Part shown: positions 18,623-26,905 of the stretch, piece by piece
Numbering within the stretch: the stretch's first letter is position 1
Layout: each line of letters starts with the position of its first letter
Notes under the pieces: model-generated
What the model was told of the DNA's origin: nothing
The model's database searches: none
What the model saw: the letters and a program-made list of their open reading frames with translations, nothing else
Source of the DNA: an uncultured Campylobacter sp.
Lineage (GTDB): Bacteria; Campylobacterota; Campylobacteria; Campylobacterales; Campylobacteraceae
NCBI RefSeq assembly: GCF_937997535.1
Contig: NZ_CALKTT010000093.1
Span: 1-64,000 of the forward strand
Direction: 5' to 3'
Length of the DNA: 64,000 bases
Program-made: the position numbers and the translations under genes

Positions 18623-18982
18623 ATGGATCTTAACACTATCATCATTTTAGGACTTTGCGTCGTTATATTTTTGATGTTTTTCGTCATATATTTTAAAGAT
18701 AAGCAAGCGGATAAAAAATTCGAGCGCTTCGATCAGGTATTGACTGACGCTATGCAGGAAAACTATCTGCTTAAAAAGAAGGTCGAGGAGCTAAAAGAGA
18801 TGATCGATTCGGACGGCAAAGTCGCCCCCAATATCGATATAAACGCGATTGCCGACGTGATCGACGAGACGATAGAGCAGAGGCTAGATGTAGTGCCTAC
18901 GATGATAGACGAGCGGGTAGAAAAGCAGATCAGACCGCTACTAGATCAGCTTAAAGAGCTCATCGGCTCGGTAAGAAAATAG
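18623..18982 (+). CDS. Membrane-anchored coiled-coil protein of unknown function
   Basis: A 119-residue protein with one N-terminal transmembrane helix (about 5-25) and a long charged, helical cytoplasmic part (KKFERFDQVLTDAMQENYLLKKKVEELKEM in two pieces, then a second amphipathic helix to the C-terminus) likely to form a coiled coil. It starts nine bases after mqnP, so they are probably co-transcribed. No enzymatic motif is visible and no function is assigned. Confidence 0.8.
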   Translation: MDLNTIIILGLCVVIFLMFFVIYFKDKQADKKFERFDQVLTDAMQENYLLKKKVEELKEMIDSDGKVAPNIDINAIADVIDETIEQRLDVVPTMIDERVEKQIRPLLDQLKELIGSVRK

Positions 18983-19029
18983 CCTGAGCAATATAAAAAT
19001 AAAATTTTGCAAAATCGCTTTGTTTTTTA

Positions 19030-19035
19030 TATAAT
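19030..19035 (+). promoter_or_regulatory. -10 box of moaA
   Basis: TATAAT after a T-rich run (TTTGTTTTTTA), 27 bases before the moaA start. Typical Campylobacter sigma70 promoter shape. Confidence 0.6.
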
Positions 19036-19062
19036 CGCCGCAAATTGATATTAAGGCAAAAT

Positions 19063-20028
19063 ATGCTAATTGATAAATTTGGACGAACGATCGATTATTT
19101 GCGCATTTCGGTTACGCAGCGGTGCAATTTCAGATGCAGATATTGCATGCCGAGTACGCCGTTTAATTGGGTGCCGCGAGAGAATATTTTAAGCTTTGAG
19201 GAGATGTTTTTATTCGTCAAAGTTGCGATCGACGGCGGCGTAAAAAAGATCCGTATCACCGGCGGCGAACCGCTGGTGCGAAAGGGGATCGAGGATTTTA
19301 TAAAGATGATCGCGGATTACGCCCCGGGTATCGATCTTGCGCTTACTACCAACGGATATTATCTCAAAAACTACGCGCGCGCCCTGAAAGACGCGGGGCT
19401 AAAGCGCATCAATATGTCGCTCGACTCGTTGCGCCCGGAGCGAGCTAAATTTATAGCTCAGCGCGGCGTGCTTTATAACGTCCTAGAGGGCCTTGACGCT
19501 GCGCTTGAAGCGGGGTTAAAGGTCAAGCTAAACACCGTCGCGCTAAAAGGGATCAACGACGACGAGCTTATTTATTTGCTGGAATTTGCCCGCGAAAAGG
19601 ATTGTCAGATCCGCTTCATAGAATTTATGGAAAACACTCATGCCAGCGATCTTGCGGGATTAAAATCGAGTGAAATTTTAGATATTTTAAGGCGTAAATT
19701 TATCTTTACCGCTCTGCCGAAATCGCAGAGCTCGCCCGCGTCGCTTTACGCGCTTGGGGACGGCTACACCTTCGGTATCATCGATCCGCACAAGCACGAT
19801 TTTTGCGAGAGTTGTAACCGTATCAGACTAAGCGCAGAGGGGCTTTTGATCCCGTGCCTTTACTTCGAGGACGCGCTAAGTATCAAAAAGGCGGTCAAAG
19901 AGGGCGACATCGCCGCAGCCGCCGAAATTTTGGCTAAAATTTTAGCGAATAAGCCCGAAAAAAATCGCTGGCAAACTGACGCTTCGAATGAAATTTCAAG
20001 CCGCGCATTTTACGAGACGGGCGGATGA
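19063..20028 (+). CDS. moaA: GTP 3',8-cyclase, molybdenum cofactor biosynthesis
   Basis: MoaA is a radical-SAM enzyme that converts GTP to 3',8-cyclo-dihydro-GTP in the first step of molybdopterin synthesis. The 321-residue protein has the radical-SAM site CNFRCRYC (Cys21, 25, 28), ITGGEPLVR, and the C-terminal second-cluster cysteines in [18 protein letters not shown]. It ends in the conserved Gly-Gly. A TTG at 19045 would add six residues, but the ATG at 19063 follows AAGGCAAAAT. Its product serves molybdoenzymes, which fits the mod genes at 36.7-41.3 kb. It overlaps queE by four bases. Confidence 0.97.
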   Translation: MLIDKFGRTIDYLRISVTQRCNFRCRYCMPSTPFNWVPRENILSFEEMFLFVKVAIDGGVKKIRITGGEPLVRKGIEDFIKMIADYAPGIDLALTTNGYYLKNYARALKDAGLKRINMSLDSLRPERAKFIAQRGVLYNVLEGLDAALEAGLKVKLNTVALKGINDDELIYLLEFAREKDCQIRFIEFMENTHASDLAGLKSSEILDILRRKFIFTALPKSQSSPASLYALGDGYTFGIIDPHKHDFCESCNRIRLSAEGLLIPCLYFEDALSIKKAVKEGDIAAAAEILAKILANKPEKNRWQTDASNEISSRAFYETGG

Positions 20029-20990
20029 GGCTCGTAGAGAGCTTTTTAAGTATCCAAGGCGAGGGCAAATACGCGGGCAGGCTCGCGTTTTTCTTTCGCT
20101 TTGCGGGCTGTAATCTGCGCTGCGAGGGCTTCGGCGGCGAGCGCATTTCGCCAAAGACCGGCGAGATCTTGCGCGGCTGCGATACGATCCGCGCGGTTTT
20201 TACGAGCCACTTTGAGCACGAAGAAATTTTAAATTTAGCCCAGCTTTTGAATAAAATTCCAAATTTATCAGGTTCGTCCTGTTTCACGCCCGCACGCTCT
20301 ACGCCGGGTTTTTGCGCCGCCGAGTCTTTTTCTGAAAGCGATACGTTAAATTCCGCCGCCGCGCAAAAGCTTCTCCGTCCAGGCAAGAGCGCAGAAAATT
20401 CTTTAAATTTAACGAGCGAAAATTCTTTAAATTTCGCGGCGCAGAATTCTTTAAATTTAAATCCGCAAAGCTCCGCATCACCGCAGAGCACTAAGCTTTA
20501 TCAAAAGCCTATCGTCGTTATCACCGGCGGCGAGCCGCTACTGCACCATAAAGAGGCGCTATTTTACGAGTTCGTCTGCGAGCTGCTAGCGCGCGGATAC
20601 GAAGTGCACTTCGAAACCAACGGCACGATTTTAGTGGATTTTGAAAAATTCCCCGCTTACAAAAGCTGCGTTTTTGCGATTTCGCCTAAGCTCTCAAACT
20701 CCGCCGAGCCGCGCGAATGCAGGCTGAGCTTCGCCGCGCTGCGAAGCTTAAAACAAAACGCAAAGGATAGCTTTTATAAGTTCGTCATCTCGCCCGAGTT
20801 TGACGCGCAGCCCGAAATTGCCGAAATTTTAGCGGCGTGCGAGAGCGAGGTTTATTGTATGCCGCGCGGCGCGGATCGTCGCGAGCTGGAAAGCGGCGCG
20901 CAATTTTGCGTGGATTTTTGCCTAAAAAACGGCTATAATTACTCCGATCGCCTGCACATTAGAATTTGGGGCGAGAAGGACGGGGTATGA
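20025..20990 (+). CDS. queE: 7-carboxy-7-deazaguanine synthase with an internal insert
   Basis: QueE is a radical-SAM enzyme of queuosine synthesis; it converts 6-carboxytetrahydropterin to 7-carboxy-7-deazaguanine. [20 protein letters not shown] is followed by CNLRCEGFG and a later Cys in [10 protein letters not shown], as in epsilonproteobacterial QueE. The protein has 321 residues instead of about 250. The excess is a Ser/Asn/Leu-rich block, residues about 80-160, with repeated ENSLNL and QNSLNL units, directly before [16 protein letters not shown]. The block carries at least seven RAATTY hexamers in about 240 bases. Overlaps moaA and queD by four bases each. Confidence 0.93.
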   Translation: MRLVESFLSIQGEGKYAGRLAFFFRFAGCNLRCEGFGGERISPKTGEILRGCDTIRAVFTSHFEHEEILNLAQLLNKIPNLSGSSCFTPARSTPGFCAAESFSESDTLNSAAAQKLLRPGKSAENSLNLTSENSLNFAAQNSLNLNPQSSASPQSTKLYQKPIVVITGGEPLLHHKEALFYEFVCELLARGYEVHFETNGTILVDFEKFPAYKSCVFAISPKLSNSAEPRECRLSFAALRSLKQNAKDSFYKFVISPEFDAQPEIAEILAACESEVYCMPRGADRRELESGAQFCVDFCLKNGYNYSDRLHIRIWGEKDGV

Positions 20991-21568
20991 TAATCAGGAA
21001 ATTATACGAATTCGAAAACGCTCACATCGTGCGCCTATGCGGCTCGAAGCGGTGTCGAACGAGCATCCACGGACACTCCTACAGATGCGAAATTTTGCTT
21101 AGCTCAAATTTTTTGGATGAAGCGGGGATGGTTTATGACTTCGGCTACATGAAGCTCGGTATCCGCGAGCTTATCGATAGTTTCGACCACGCTACGACGA
21201 TCTACGCGCGCGATGATGCGAGCTATATCGTGGATCTGAAAAAACACAGCGCGCGCTGGGTACAGATACCGCTAAATCCGAGCGCGGAGCAGTTTTGTAG
21301 AATTTTTTTCGTCCTTGTGGACCGACTTTTGAGCTTAACTCAGATGCAAAACGGCGAGCGCGAAGTAAAACTTCACAGCGTCATCGTGCATGAAACGACC
21401 ACCGGCTACGCGCAGTGCTTCCGCGAGGATGCCTACAACGCGCAGATGGGCGTGATCTCGCTGGAAGAGATAGAATTCTCGCCGGCCGTGCGCGAGGAGT
21501 GGAGGCAGCCGGAACTTTGGCAAAAGCTTCTGCGCGGCGAAAAAATCATCTATCCAAAGGATTGCTGA
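20987..21568 (+). CDS. queD: 6-carboxytetrahydropterin synthase
   Basis: QueD makes 6-carboxy-5,6,7,8-tetrahydropterin, the substrate of QueE. The 193-residue protein shows FENAHIVRLCGSKRC (catalytic Cys), SIHGHSYRCEI with zinc-binding histidines, VYDFGYMKLGIRELIDSFDHAT, and VHETTTGYA near the C-terminus. The frame is open from 20966; the ATG at 20987 overlaps the queE stop (ATGA) and is preferred. queE and queD adjoin and overlap, which agrees with consecutive steps in one pathway. Confidence 0.95.
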   Translation: MIIRKLYEFENAHIVRLCGSKRCRTSIHGHSYRCEILLSSNFLDEAGMVYDFGYMKLGIRELIDSFDHATTIYARDDASYIVDLKKHSARWVQIPLNPSAEQFCRIFFVLVDRLLSLTQMQNGEREVKLHSVIVHETTTGYAQCFREDAYNAQMGVISLEEIEFSPAVREEWRQPELWQKLLRGEKIIYPKDC

Positions 21569-21789
21569 TGAGAAATTTCTTTAAATTTGGCTCGGGGCTC
21601 GTTCGCGTTTTTGCCGCGTGCGCGATCTTTGTCTGCGCGCTTGCTTTGGGCGGCTGCGACGATGAGAAAAAGGACACCTTGCAAAAGCCACCGGTAGATA
21701 GCGAGGTGCCGAAGGACGTACCCATCGCGCCTAGCGAGCCTAAAGTCGATATAAACGCCGATATGCCGCCGCTTCCGGTGACCGAATAG
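21568..21789 (+). CDS. Small putative lipoprotein
   Basis: A 73-residue protein with a hydrophobic signal peptide (about 10-28) ending in the lipobox ALALGGC, so it is probably lipidated at Cys29. The mature part is short, Pro- and Asp-rich (KPPVDSEVPKDVPIAPSEP) and without recognised domains; an extended linker-like shape is likely. The ATG overlaps the queD stop by one base. No function can be assigned. Confidence 0.75.
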   Translation: MRNFFKFGSGLVRVFAACAIFVCALALGGCDDEKKDTLQKPPVDSEVPKDVPIAPSEPKVDINADMPPLPVTE

Positions 21790-22163
21790 GACGGAGCGTT
21801 GAAAAATCGGCGGCTAAATTTGAAAATTTTTAAAATTTGCGTAGTTCGTATGCGGCGCGTAGGCGCGATTTTAGCGTTCTTCTTGTCCGTGCGATCTGCG
21901 CAGAGAAATTTTAAATTTTATAAAGCTTTATCTGCAAAATTTCATTCTTGGTGTGAGATATACTGCGTAAAACCGCGATTAGAAGGTGGCACGATAAATT
22001 TTAACGCAATAAATAGCCGCAGCCGCTTTGAATGGTTTTTAAAATTTCAAAGGCGCGGAGCAGGTCTGCTTTATCTCGCGCCGAAAAAGTTTGCGTTGAA
22101 ATTTGATCATTTCAGCTCTAGCCGCGCAAAATTTTATCCTGCAGATTTAACCCCTCGGCGGAA
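21790..22163 (+). other. Unassigned 374-bp spacer with a doubtful frame
   Basis: A frame of 122 codons is open here from a TTG at 21799, but its product is very basic and aromatic, contains many Lys-Phe pairs encoded by AAATTT and has no ribosome site or recognisable domain. The composition is that of the RAATTY-rich spacers elsewhere in the window. More likely non-coding or decayed sequence than a gene. Confidence 0.4.
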
Positions 22164-22166
22164 GTG

Positions 22167-22649
22167 ATGGATTATCTGTATCAAAGCGCCCTGGGTTTTC
22201 ATAAATTTTTCGCGCTAGCTGCGGCGATTTTAACGATAATTTATCTGATCTTTACCCAGCTTAAGATCGATGCGGCGGCGGAATTTCACCCTCGCGGCAA
22301 GGCTTTAAATTCCGCCGCCTCCGCGCCGCAAGCTGAAAGTTTAAAGCAAAAGAGCAGATCTGGGCTTAGATTTCTTAGGCGCATCAGGCTGTTTTTGCCA
22401 ATATATTATGCGACTCTCGCAGCCCTGATAATCAGCGGAAGTGTGATGCTGCCGGTGCTGCGCTTTGATCTGAGCTTTAGAATTTACTTCATGGCAGCCG
22501 CAGCGCTAGCGATGATTATACTTAGCGCGGTATCGTACAAGCGGCTGAAAATCGCGTATCTAAGTCAAAACTTTGCGCCGTATCAGCGCAAAATGCGGGT
22601 GATTTTGGGGCTAAGCTTAGCGATAATTTTGATAGCGAGCGTTATTTGA
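22167..22649 (+). CDS. Four-helix integral membrane protein of unknown function
   Basis: About 160 residues with four hydrophobic segments (about 11-31, 74-94, 101-121 and 140-158). The linker between helices 1 and 2 contains a short Ala/Ser-rich stretch (ALNSAASAPQAES) that looks inserted. GTG at 22164 and ATG at 22167 are both possible starts. The gene overlaps rsmE by one base, so it belongs to this operon. By position it corresponds to an integral membrane protein gene next to rsmE in C. jejuni (from memory). No function assigned. Confidence 0.75.
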   Translation: MDYLYQSALGFHKFFALAAAILTIIYLIFTQLKIDAAAEFHPRGKALNSAASAPQAESLKQKSRSGLRFLRRIRLFLPIYYATLAALIISGSVMLPVLRFDLSFRIYFMAAAALAMIILSAVSYKRLKIAYLSQNFAPYQRKMRVILGLSLAIILIASVI

Positions 22650-23305
22650 TGGTATATTTTTACGATAAGTTTGCAGGCGAACAGAGCCTGATTTTGCAGA
22701 ATGATCAGTTTTTGCACCTAAAAGCCAGACGAGCAAGGGCGGGCGAGCGCATAGACGTGCGAAATCTAAAGGACGGGGCGAGTTATCTATATGAGATCGC
22801 TGAAATTTCGCGCAAGGGTGCGGTTCTAAATTTGGTTTTTAAAAGCTCTGTTTTTACGCCGAGCCACGATTTTTGCGTCGCTTGGGCGGTCGTCGAGAGC
22901 GCTGTGATCGAAAAGAGCCTGCCCGCGCTAAACGAGATGGGCGTCGGGCGGGTTGTTTTGGTCTATGCCGATCTGTCGCAGAAAAACGTGCGGCTCGATC
23001 CGCAGAGGATGGAGCGGATTTTGATCAACTCGTCGCAGCAGTGCGGGCGAAATTCCATCATGCAGATCGAGGTTTTGAGCGGCTCGGACGAGCTCGCGCA
23101 AAGATATGAAAACGTAAGCCTGATCAATTTTGGCGGCAAGAACATCGACATTTTCGGCGGCGACGAGATCGCGTTCGTTGGCCCGGAGGGCGGATTTTCG
23201 CCGCGTGAAAGGGAGAAATTTAAAAACGCCTATGCGCTTAATAGCCCTTATATTTTGCGCTCAAACACAGCGCTGATTGCAACTTGCGCGAAGCTGATGT
23301 TTTAA
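22649..23305 (+). CDS. rsmE: 16S rRNA (uracil1498-N3)-methyltransferase
   Basis: RsmE methylates U1498 of 16S rRNA and belongs to the SPOUT (trefoil-knot) superfamily. The 218-residue protein has an N-terminal PUA-like part (LHLKARRARAGERIDV) and knot motifs GPEGGFSPREREKF and LRSNTALIA near the C-terminus. ATG at 22649 overlaps the preceding stop (TGATG); a TTG one codon earlier is less likely. Last gene of the run from moaA. Confidence 0.93.
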   Translation: MVYFYDKFAGEQSLILQNDQFLHLKARRARAGERIDVRNLKDGASYLYEIAEISRKGAVLNLVFKSSVFTPSHDFCVAWAVVESAVIEKSLPALNEMGVGRVVLVYADLSQKNVRLDPQRMERILINSSQQCGRNSIMQIEVLSGSDELAQRYENVSLINFGGKNIDIFGGDEIAFVGPEGGFSPREREKFKNAYALNSPYILRSNTALIATCAKLMF

Positions 23306-23311
23306 ACGCTC

Positions 23312-23368
23312 GGCAAATTTTAAAATTTAAAGCCGCGTGCTTTAAATTTTGGAATTTAAAATTTTGCC
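23312..23368 (+). terminator. Long imperfect AT-rich hairpin after rsmE
   Basis: GGCAAATTTTAAAATTTAAA and a near-complementary arm ending in AAAATTTTGCC face each other across GCCGCGTGC. The second arm has extra bases, so pairing is imperfect. Probable transcript end for the moaA-rsmE run. The rest of 23306-23593 holds only RAATTY-rich spacer. Confidence 0.45.
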
Positions 23369-23593
23369 TGCGCGACCTGTTATGTTTATTAGCGGCTTAA
23401 CGCGCGGCGCGTATTTGCTGCGGCATATCTTCGCGCGCTTGTATTTTGCACGCCGCGGTGAAATAAAATTTTACTCGCAAGCGGGCTAAATTTTAAAATT
23501 CTTCGCGCTTAAAAAGCATGATCGAGAAAAAATTGCCGCTCCGCCGCGAGATTTTTAAAACCCTTTAAATTTGCTTTTTAGATAAAAAAGTTG

Positions 23594-23599
23594 TATAAT
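23594..23599 (+). promoter_or_regulatory. -10 box of rpmE
   Basis: TATAAT in the context TTGTATAAT, 34 bases before the rpmE start, after a T-rich stretch. Good match to the Campylobacter sigma70 pattern. Confidence 0.65.
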
Positions 23600-23633
23600 C
23601 GCAACCTTTTAAAATCATCAAAAAGGATCAAAA

Positions 23634-23834
23634 ATGAAAAAAGATATCCATCCGAACTTTGTCGAAACGACCGTTACCTGCGCTTGCGGCAACACTTTTA
23701 AAACGCGCTCGAACAAGCCTGAGATCCGCGTCGATATCTGCTCCAACTGCCATCCGTTTTTCACAGGCAGCGAGAAGATCGTAGATAGCGCGGGCCGCGT
23801 CGAGAAATTTAAGCAAAAATACGGAATGAAATAG
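23634..23834 (+). CDS. rpmE: 50S ribosomal protein L31
   Basis: L31 bridges the large and small subunits in the ribosome. The 66-residue protein has both Cys pairs of the zinc-binding form: CAC near residue 16 and CSNC near residue 37, followed by HPFFTG. It is therefore the zinc-containing paralogue type, not the zinc-free one. Ribosome site AAAGGATCAAAA precedes the ATG. rsmI begins immediately at the stop. Confidence 0.97.
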   Translation: MKKDIHPNFVETTVTCACGNTFKTRSNKPEIRVDICSNCHPFFTGSEKIVDSAGRVEKFKQKYGMK

Positions 23835-24650
23835 TTGCTATATCTCATTCCTACGCCGATAGGAAATGTAAGCGATATCTCGAGCCGCGCGCTTGAGGTA
23901 TTGCAAAGCTGCGAAATCCTAATCTGCGAGGATACGAGGGTTTCAAAAAAACTTCTAAACTTATTATCCGATAAATTTCAAATTTCATTTAAAATTTCAC
24001 AGTTCTACTCGCTGCACACGCACAATGAAGCGGAGTTTTTCGCGGGTTTTGATGCGGCGCTTTTGCGCGAAAAAGCTTGCGCATACGTAAGCGACGCCGG
24101 CATGCCCTGCATCAGCGATCCGGGAATTGCGCTCGTAAAATTTGCGCAACAAAACGGCGTGCCTTACGAGGTGCTTAGCGGCGCAAACGCTCTGCTGCTC
24201 GCAGCCGCCGCAAGCGGACTAGTGGAGAAAGAATTTAGCTTTTTAGGCTTTTTGAATAATGACGGCACGCAGCGCAAAGCCCAGATTCTAAATTTAATGC
24301 AAAGCCCCTATCCGTGCGTACTCTACGAATCTCCCAAGCGCGTGGTAAAGCTAATAGAGCAGATCGCTGGGATCGATGCGCAGCGCAAAATTTTTGCGAT
24401 TAAGGAAGCCACGAAAAAATTTGAAACAAAATTTTTCGGTAGCGCCGCAGAGGTTCTATCCAGCCTAAACGGCGCAAATTTAAACGGCGAATGGTGCGTC
24501 GTGATTGACGGCGCAGGCGAGAAAAGCTTTGAAAAAATCACGCAGGAAGATATTCTCTCGCTTGAGATCGCGCCGAAAATAAAAGCGAAACTGCTCTCAA
24601 AAATAAACGGCGAACCCGCCAAAGAAATATATAAAAATTTGATACGCTAA
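23835..24650 (+). CDS. rsmI: 16S rRNA (cytidine1402-2'-O)-methyltransferase
   Basis: RsmI methylates the ribose of C1402 of 16S rRNA in the decoding centre, using a tetrapyrrole-methylase fold. Visible motifs are LIPTPIGNVSDIS at the N-terminus, ICEDTRVSKKLL, and SDAGMPCISDPGIAL. The 271-residue protein starts with TTG directly after the rpmE stop with no spacer; the conserved N-terminus leaves no room for a later start, so TTG is convincing and translation is probably coupled to rpmE. Confidence 0.95.
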   Translation: MLYLIPTPIGNVSDISSRALEVLQSCEILICEDTRVSKKLLNLLSDKFQISFKISQFYSLHTHNEAEFFAGFDAALLREKACAYVSDAGMPCISDPGIALVKFAQQNGVPYEVLSGANALLLAAAASGLVEKEFSFLGFLNNDGTQRKAQILNLMQSPYPCVLYESPKRVVKLIEQIAGIDAQRKIFAIKEATKKFETKFFGSAAEVLSSLNGANLNGEWCVVIDGAGEKSFEKITQEDILSLEIAPKIKAKLLSKINGEPAKEIYKNLIR

Positions 24651-24685
24651 GTCATATTTTAACCGTTTTTCGCTAAAATCCCAAA

Positions 24686-25387
24686 ATGATTATTTACGGC
24701 AAGCAGCTGTTTTTGCACCTTTTAAACTGGCATCCGCAGAAATTTATCCGCATCATCCTTGCAAAGGAGTGCGAGAAAGAAATTTTTAAAAAGATCGCCG
24801 CGACTGGCGTAAAGATCGAGCGCGCCGATGCGAAAAAAGCTCAAGCCCTCGCTCGCGGCGGCAACCATCAAGGCTTCTTGGCCGAGGTGGAGGAGTTTAG
24901 CTTCGGCGATCTTGCTAGCGCCAAAGACGATAAATTTGTGCCGATCCTTTACGGGCTTACCGATGTCGGAAACATCGGCGCGATAATGCGTAGCGCCTAT
25001 GCTTTGGGCGCGGACAGCGTGATCGTCGTCGCAAATAATCTAAATATGGCGGGCGTAGTGCGCGCAAGCTCGGGCGCGGCGTATGAGCTAAACGTCGTTA
25101 AGGCTACAGACGGGCTTAGCGTGATAAACGAGCTTAAACAAAGCGGCTTTGAAATTTACGCCGCGAGTGCGGACGGGACGAGCTTTAAGGAGTTAGAGCT
25201 CGGCGCGAAAAATGCACTCGTAATGGGAAACGAAGAAGAGGGGATACCTGCTAGAGCGCTTAAAAAATGCGACCGCGCGGTATCGATAAAGATGCGCGAA
25301 GGCTGGGACTCGCTTAACGTAAGCGCGGCATTTGCGATACTATGCGATGGAATTTTAAATGGAAGAAATAAAAGAGAAGTTAAATAA
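24686..25387 (+). CDS. rlmB: TrmH/RlmB-family rRNA ribose methyltransferase
   Basis: A 233-residue SPOUT-family 2'-O-methyltransferase, closest in layout to RlmB, which modifies G2251 of 23S rRNA. An N-terminal L30e-like substrate-binding domain (about 1-80) precedes the knot motifs: DVGNIGAIMRSAYALGAD (motif 1), ALVMGNEEEGIP (motif 2) and SIKMREGWDSLNVSAAFAI (motif 3). The exact target is not fixed by the sequence. The 3' end overlaps the next gene by 29 bases. Confidence 0.85.
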   Translation: MIIYGKQLFLHLLNWHPQKFIRIILAKECEKEIFKKIAATGVKIERADAKKAQALARGGNHQGFLAEVEEFSFGDLASAKDDKFVPILYGLTDVGNIGAIMRSAYALGADSVIVVANNLNMAGVVRASSGAAYELNVVKATDGLSVINELKQSGFEIYAASADGTSFKELELGAKNALVMGNEEEGIPARALKKCDRAVSIKMREGWDSLNVSAAFAILCDGILNGRNKREVK

Positions 25388-26378
25388 TACGGACGAGCAG
25401 GCGGAACAAACCGAGAAGCCGGAGCAAACGCAGCAACCAAAAAGCAGCGATCTAGATAAATTAAAATCTATGGATCTGATAGAGATAGCGCGCACGACGC
25501 GCATTGATGCGCAAAATTTAGAATACATCATAAATAAAGACTTCGAGAAACTAGCAAATTTTAACGTGAAGGGCTACATTAAAATTTTAGAGCGCGAGTT
25601 TGGGCTGGATCTATCGGACTGGCTTAGCGAGTTTGAGGTCGCGAAGGAGAGCTTTGCGCCCGTTAAAAAGGCTAAAGTCGAGCAGGTCTATGGTCAAAGG
25701 GTCAGCCCTAACAAAAGCGGCGGCGGTTGGCTTTTATGGCTGCTTGTGATGGTGTTAATTATAGGTGCGATCTTTTATTTTGGACTTTATAAAAGTTTTG
25801 GCGAATTTTTGGGCTCGCTTTTATGGGAGCAAAACAAAACCACCTATTCTGACGCTCCGATTGTAAATAATACTCAAAAAAAGCTTGAAAACATCGGTAT
25901 CGACGTCGTTTCGCACAACGCTACAGATGAAAAATTCGCACTAAAGTCAGATGCCAATGCAGCCGCTGCTGTGGATGAAAATTTAAGCTCGCTAAACGCG
26001 CTGGACCGCTCTATCAGGATCGAGCGCGCGAGCATTAAGACTGAGGAAAATTCCACCGACGAAAACGCCACGCAAAGCAAACCCGCGCCGAGCAAAGATA
26101 TCGTGCTTAATCCACGCGGCAAAATGTGGATCGGTATCATCGATCTAAAAAGCGGCAAGAAGCGTGAGATGGTCATAAATACCCCTTATGTCGTCGCTTC
26201 GCAAGGAGATGAGGAGCTGCTAATCTCTACCGGTCACGGGATGTTTGAGCTCGGCAAAGCCGATGGCAACGTAACTTTCAGCGAAAGAAACACTCAAAAA
26301 TTTCACGTTAAAGATGGCAATATCACTAAAATTTCAGCCGATGAGTTTCTGCGCCTAAACAAGGGCAAAAAGTGGTAA
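25359..26378 (+). CDS. RodZ-like bitopic membrane protein
   Basis: A 339-residue protein whose layout resembles RodZ, the MreB-binding cell-shape protein. Residues about 34-88 (SMDLIEIARTTRIDAQNLEY and on to FGLDLSDW) follow the helix-turn-helix pattern of the RodZ cytoplasmic domain; one transmembrane helix lies at about 122-146; a Ser/Asn/Asp-rich periplasmic linker follows, then a beta-rich C-terminal domain beginning KMWIGIIDLKSGKKREMVI that could match the RodZ periplasmic domain. The N-terminal 30 residues are Gln/Glu-rich. The ATG lies inside rlmB. C. jejuni has an unnamed membrane protein here (from memory). The RodZ link is inference from the pattern. Confidence 0.7.
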   Translation: MEEIKEKLNNTDEQAEQTEKPEQTQQPKSSDLDKLKSMDLIEIARTTRIDAQNLEYIINKDFEKLANFNVKGYIKILEREFGLDLSDWLSEFEVAKESFAPVKKAKVEQVYGQRVSPNKSGGGWLLWLLVMVLIIGAIFYFGLYKSFGEFLGSLLWEQNKTTYSDAPIVNNTQKKLENIGIDVVSHNATDEKFALKSDANAAAAVDENLSSLNALDRSIRIERASIKTEENSTDENATQSKPAPSKDIVLNPRGKMWIGIIDLKSGKKREMVINTPYVVASQGDEELLISTGHGMFELGKADGNVTFSERNTQKFHVKDGNITKISADEFLRLNKGKKW

Positions 26379-26905
26379 AATCCTCGCTCTCGTGCGTGGC
26401 TCTTCGCTCTTAGGGCTTTTGCCGCCGCTGAGAGTAAAATTTCGGCTTGCTACGGCGCTCGGTTTAAATTTAACCTTGCGGCTGTAAATTTAAAAAGTTT
26501 GAATCGTGTTGCCTTGGATAAAATTCCAAGTGGCGTAGATAAAATTTAACGGTGCGGATAAAATTTCAAACGATGCGGGCGCTTGCGGTAGCGCGCTAAA
26601 TTTAAGAGACGCCGTCCATGGTGCCCTGCAAAACGGAGGTCTCGGTCGTTTCGATCGGATGTAAATTTAAATGTCGCCGCAAAGGGTCGCAACGCGCTAA
26701 ATTTAAACGATCAACGCCTCTGCGTCCCCGCGGTTTTGAAATTTTAGCGAGGTAAAAGTTTAAATTGCCCGAGCAATATAAAAAGCGCCGCCGCATCGCC
26801 GCTAAGGCTTGAAATTTTGCCTCCGTGCGGCACGAGCAGATCGCGCGTTTAAGGCGCGGAATTTCAAATAGGATTTGAAAATTACTTTAAGATAAGAGGT
26901 TTGAG
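26379..26905. other. 527-bp spacer without a supported gene
   Basis: No frame with a ribosome site or recognisable product is seen. The sequence is an alternation of GC-rich pieces and AAATTT/GAATTT-containing words, such as repeated GATAAAATTT phrases around 26515-26570. A 64-codon reverse frame here is not credible. The aminotransferase ribosome site (AAGATAAGAGG) is at the end. Confidence 0.6.

Noticed and set aside
21799..22167. 122-residue basic protein
   Set aside because: TTG start without a ribosome site, product dominated by Lys-Phe from AAATTT words, no domain. Treated as spacer.
26602..26796. 64-residue reverse-strand protein
   Set aside because: Lies in an RAATTY-rich spacer, no ribosome site, no recognisable product.
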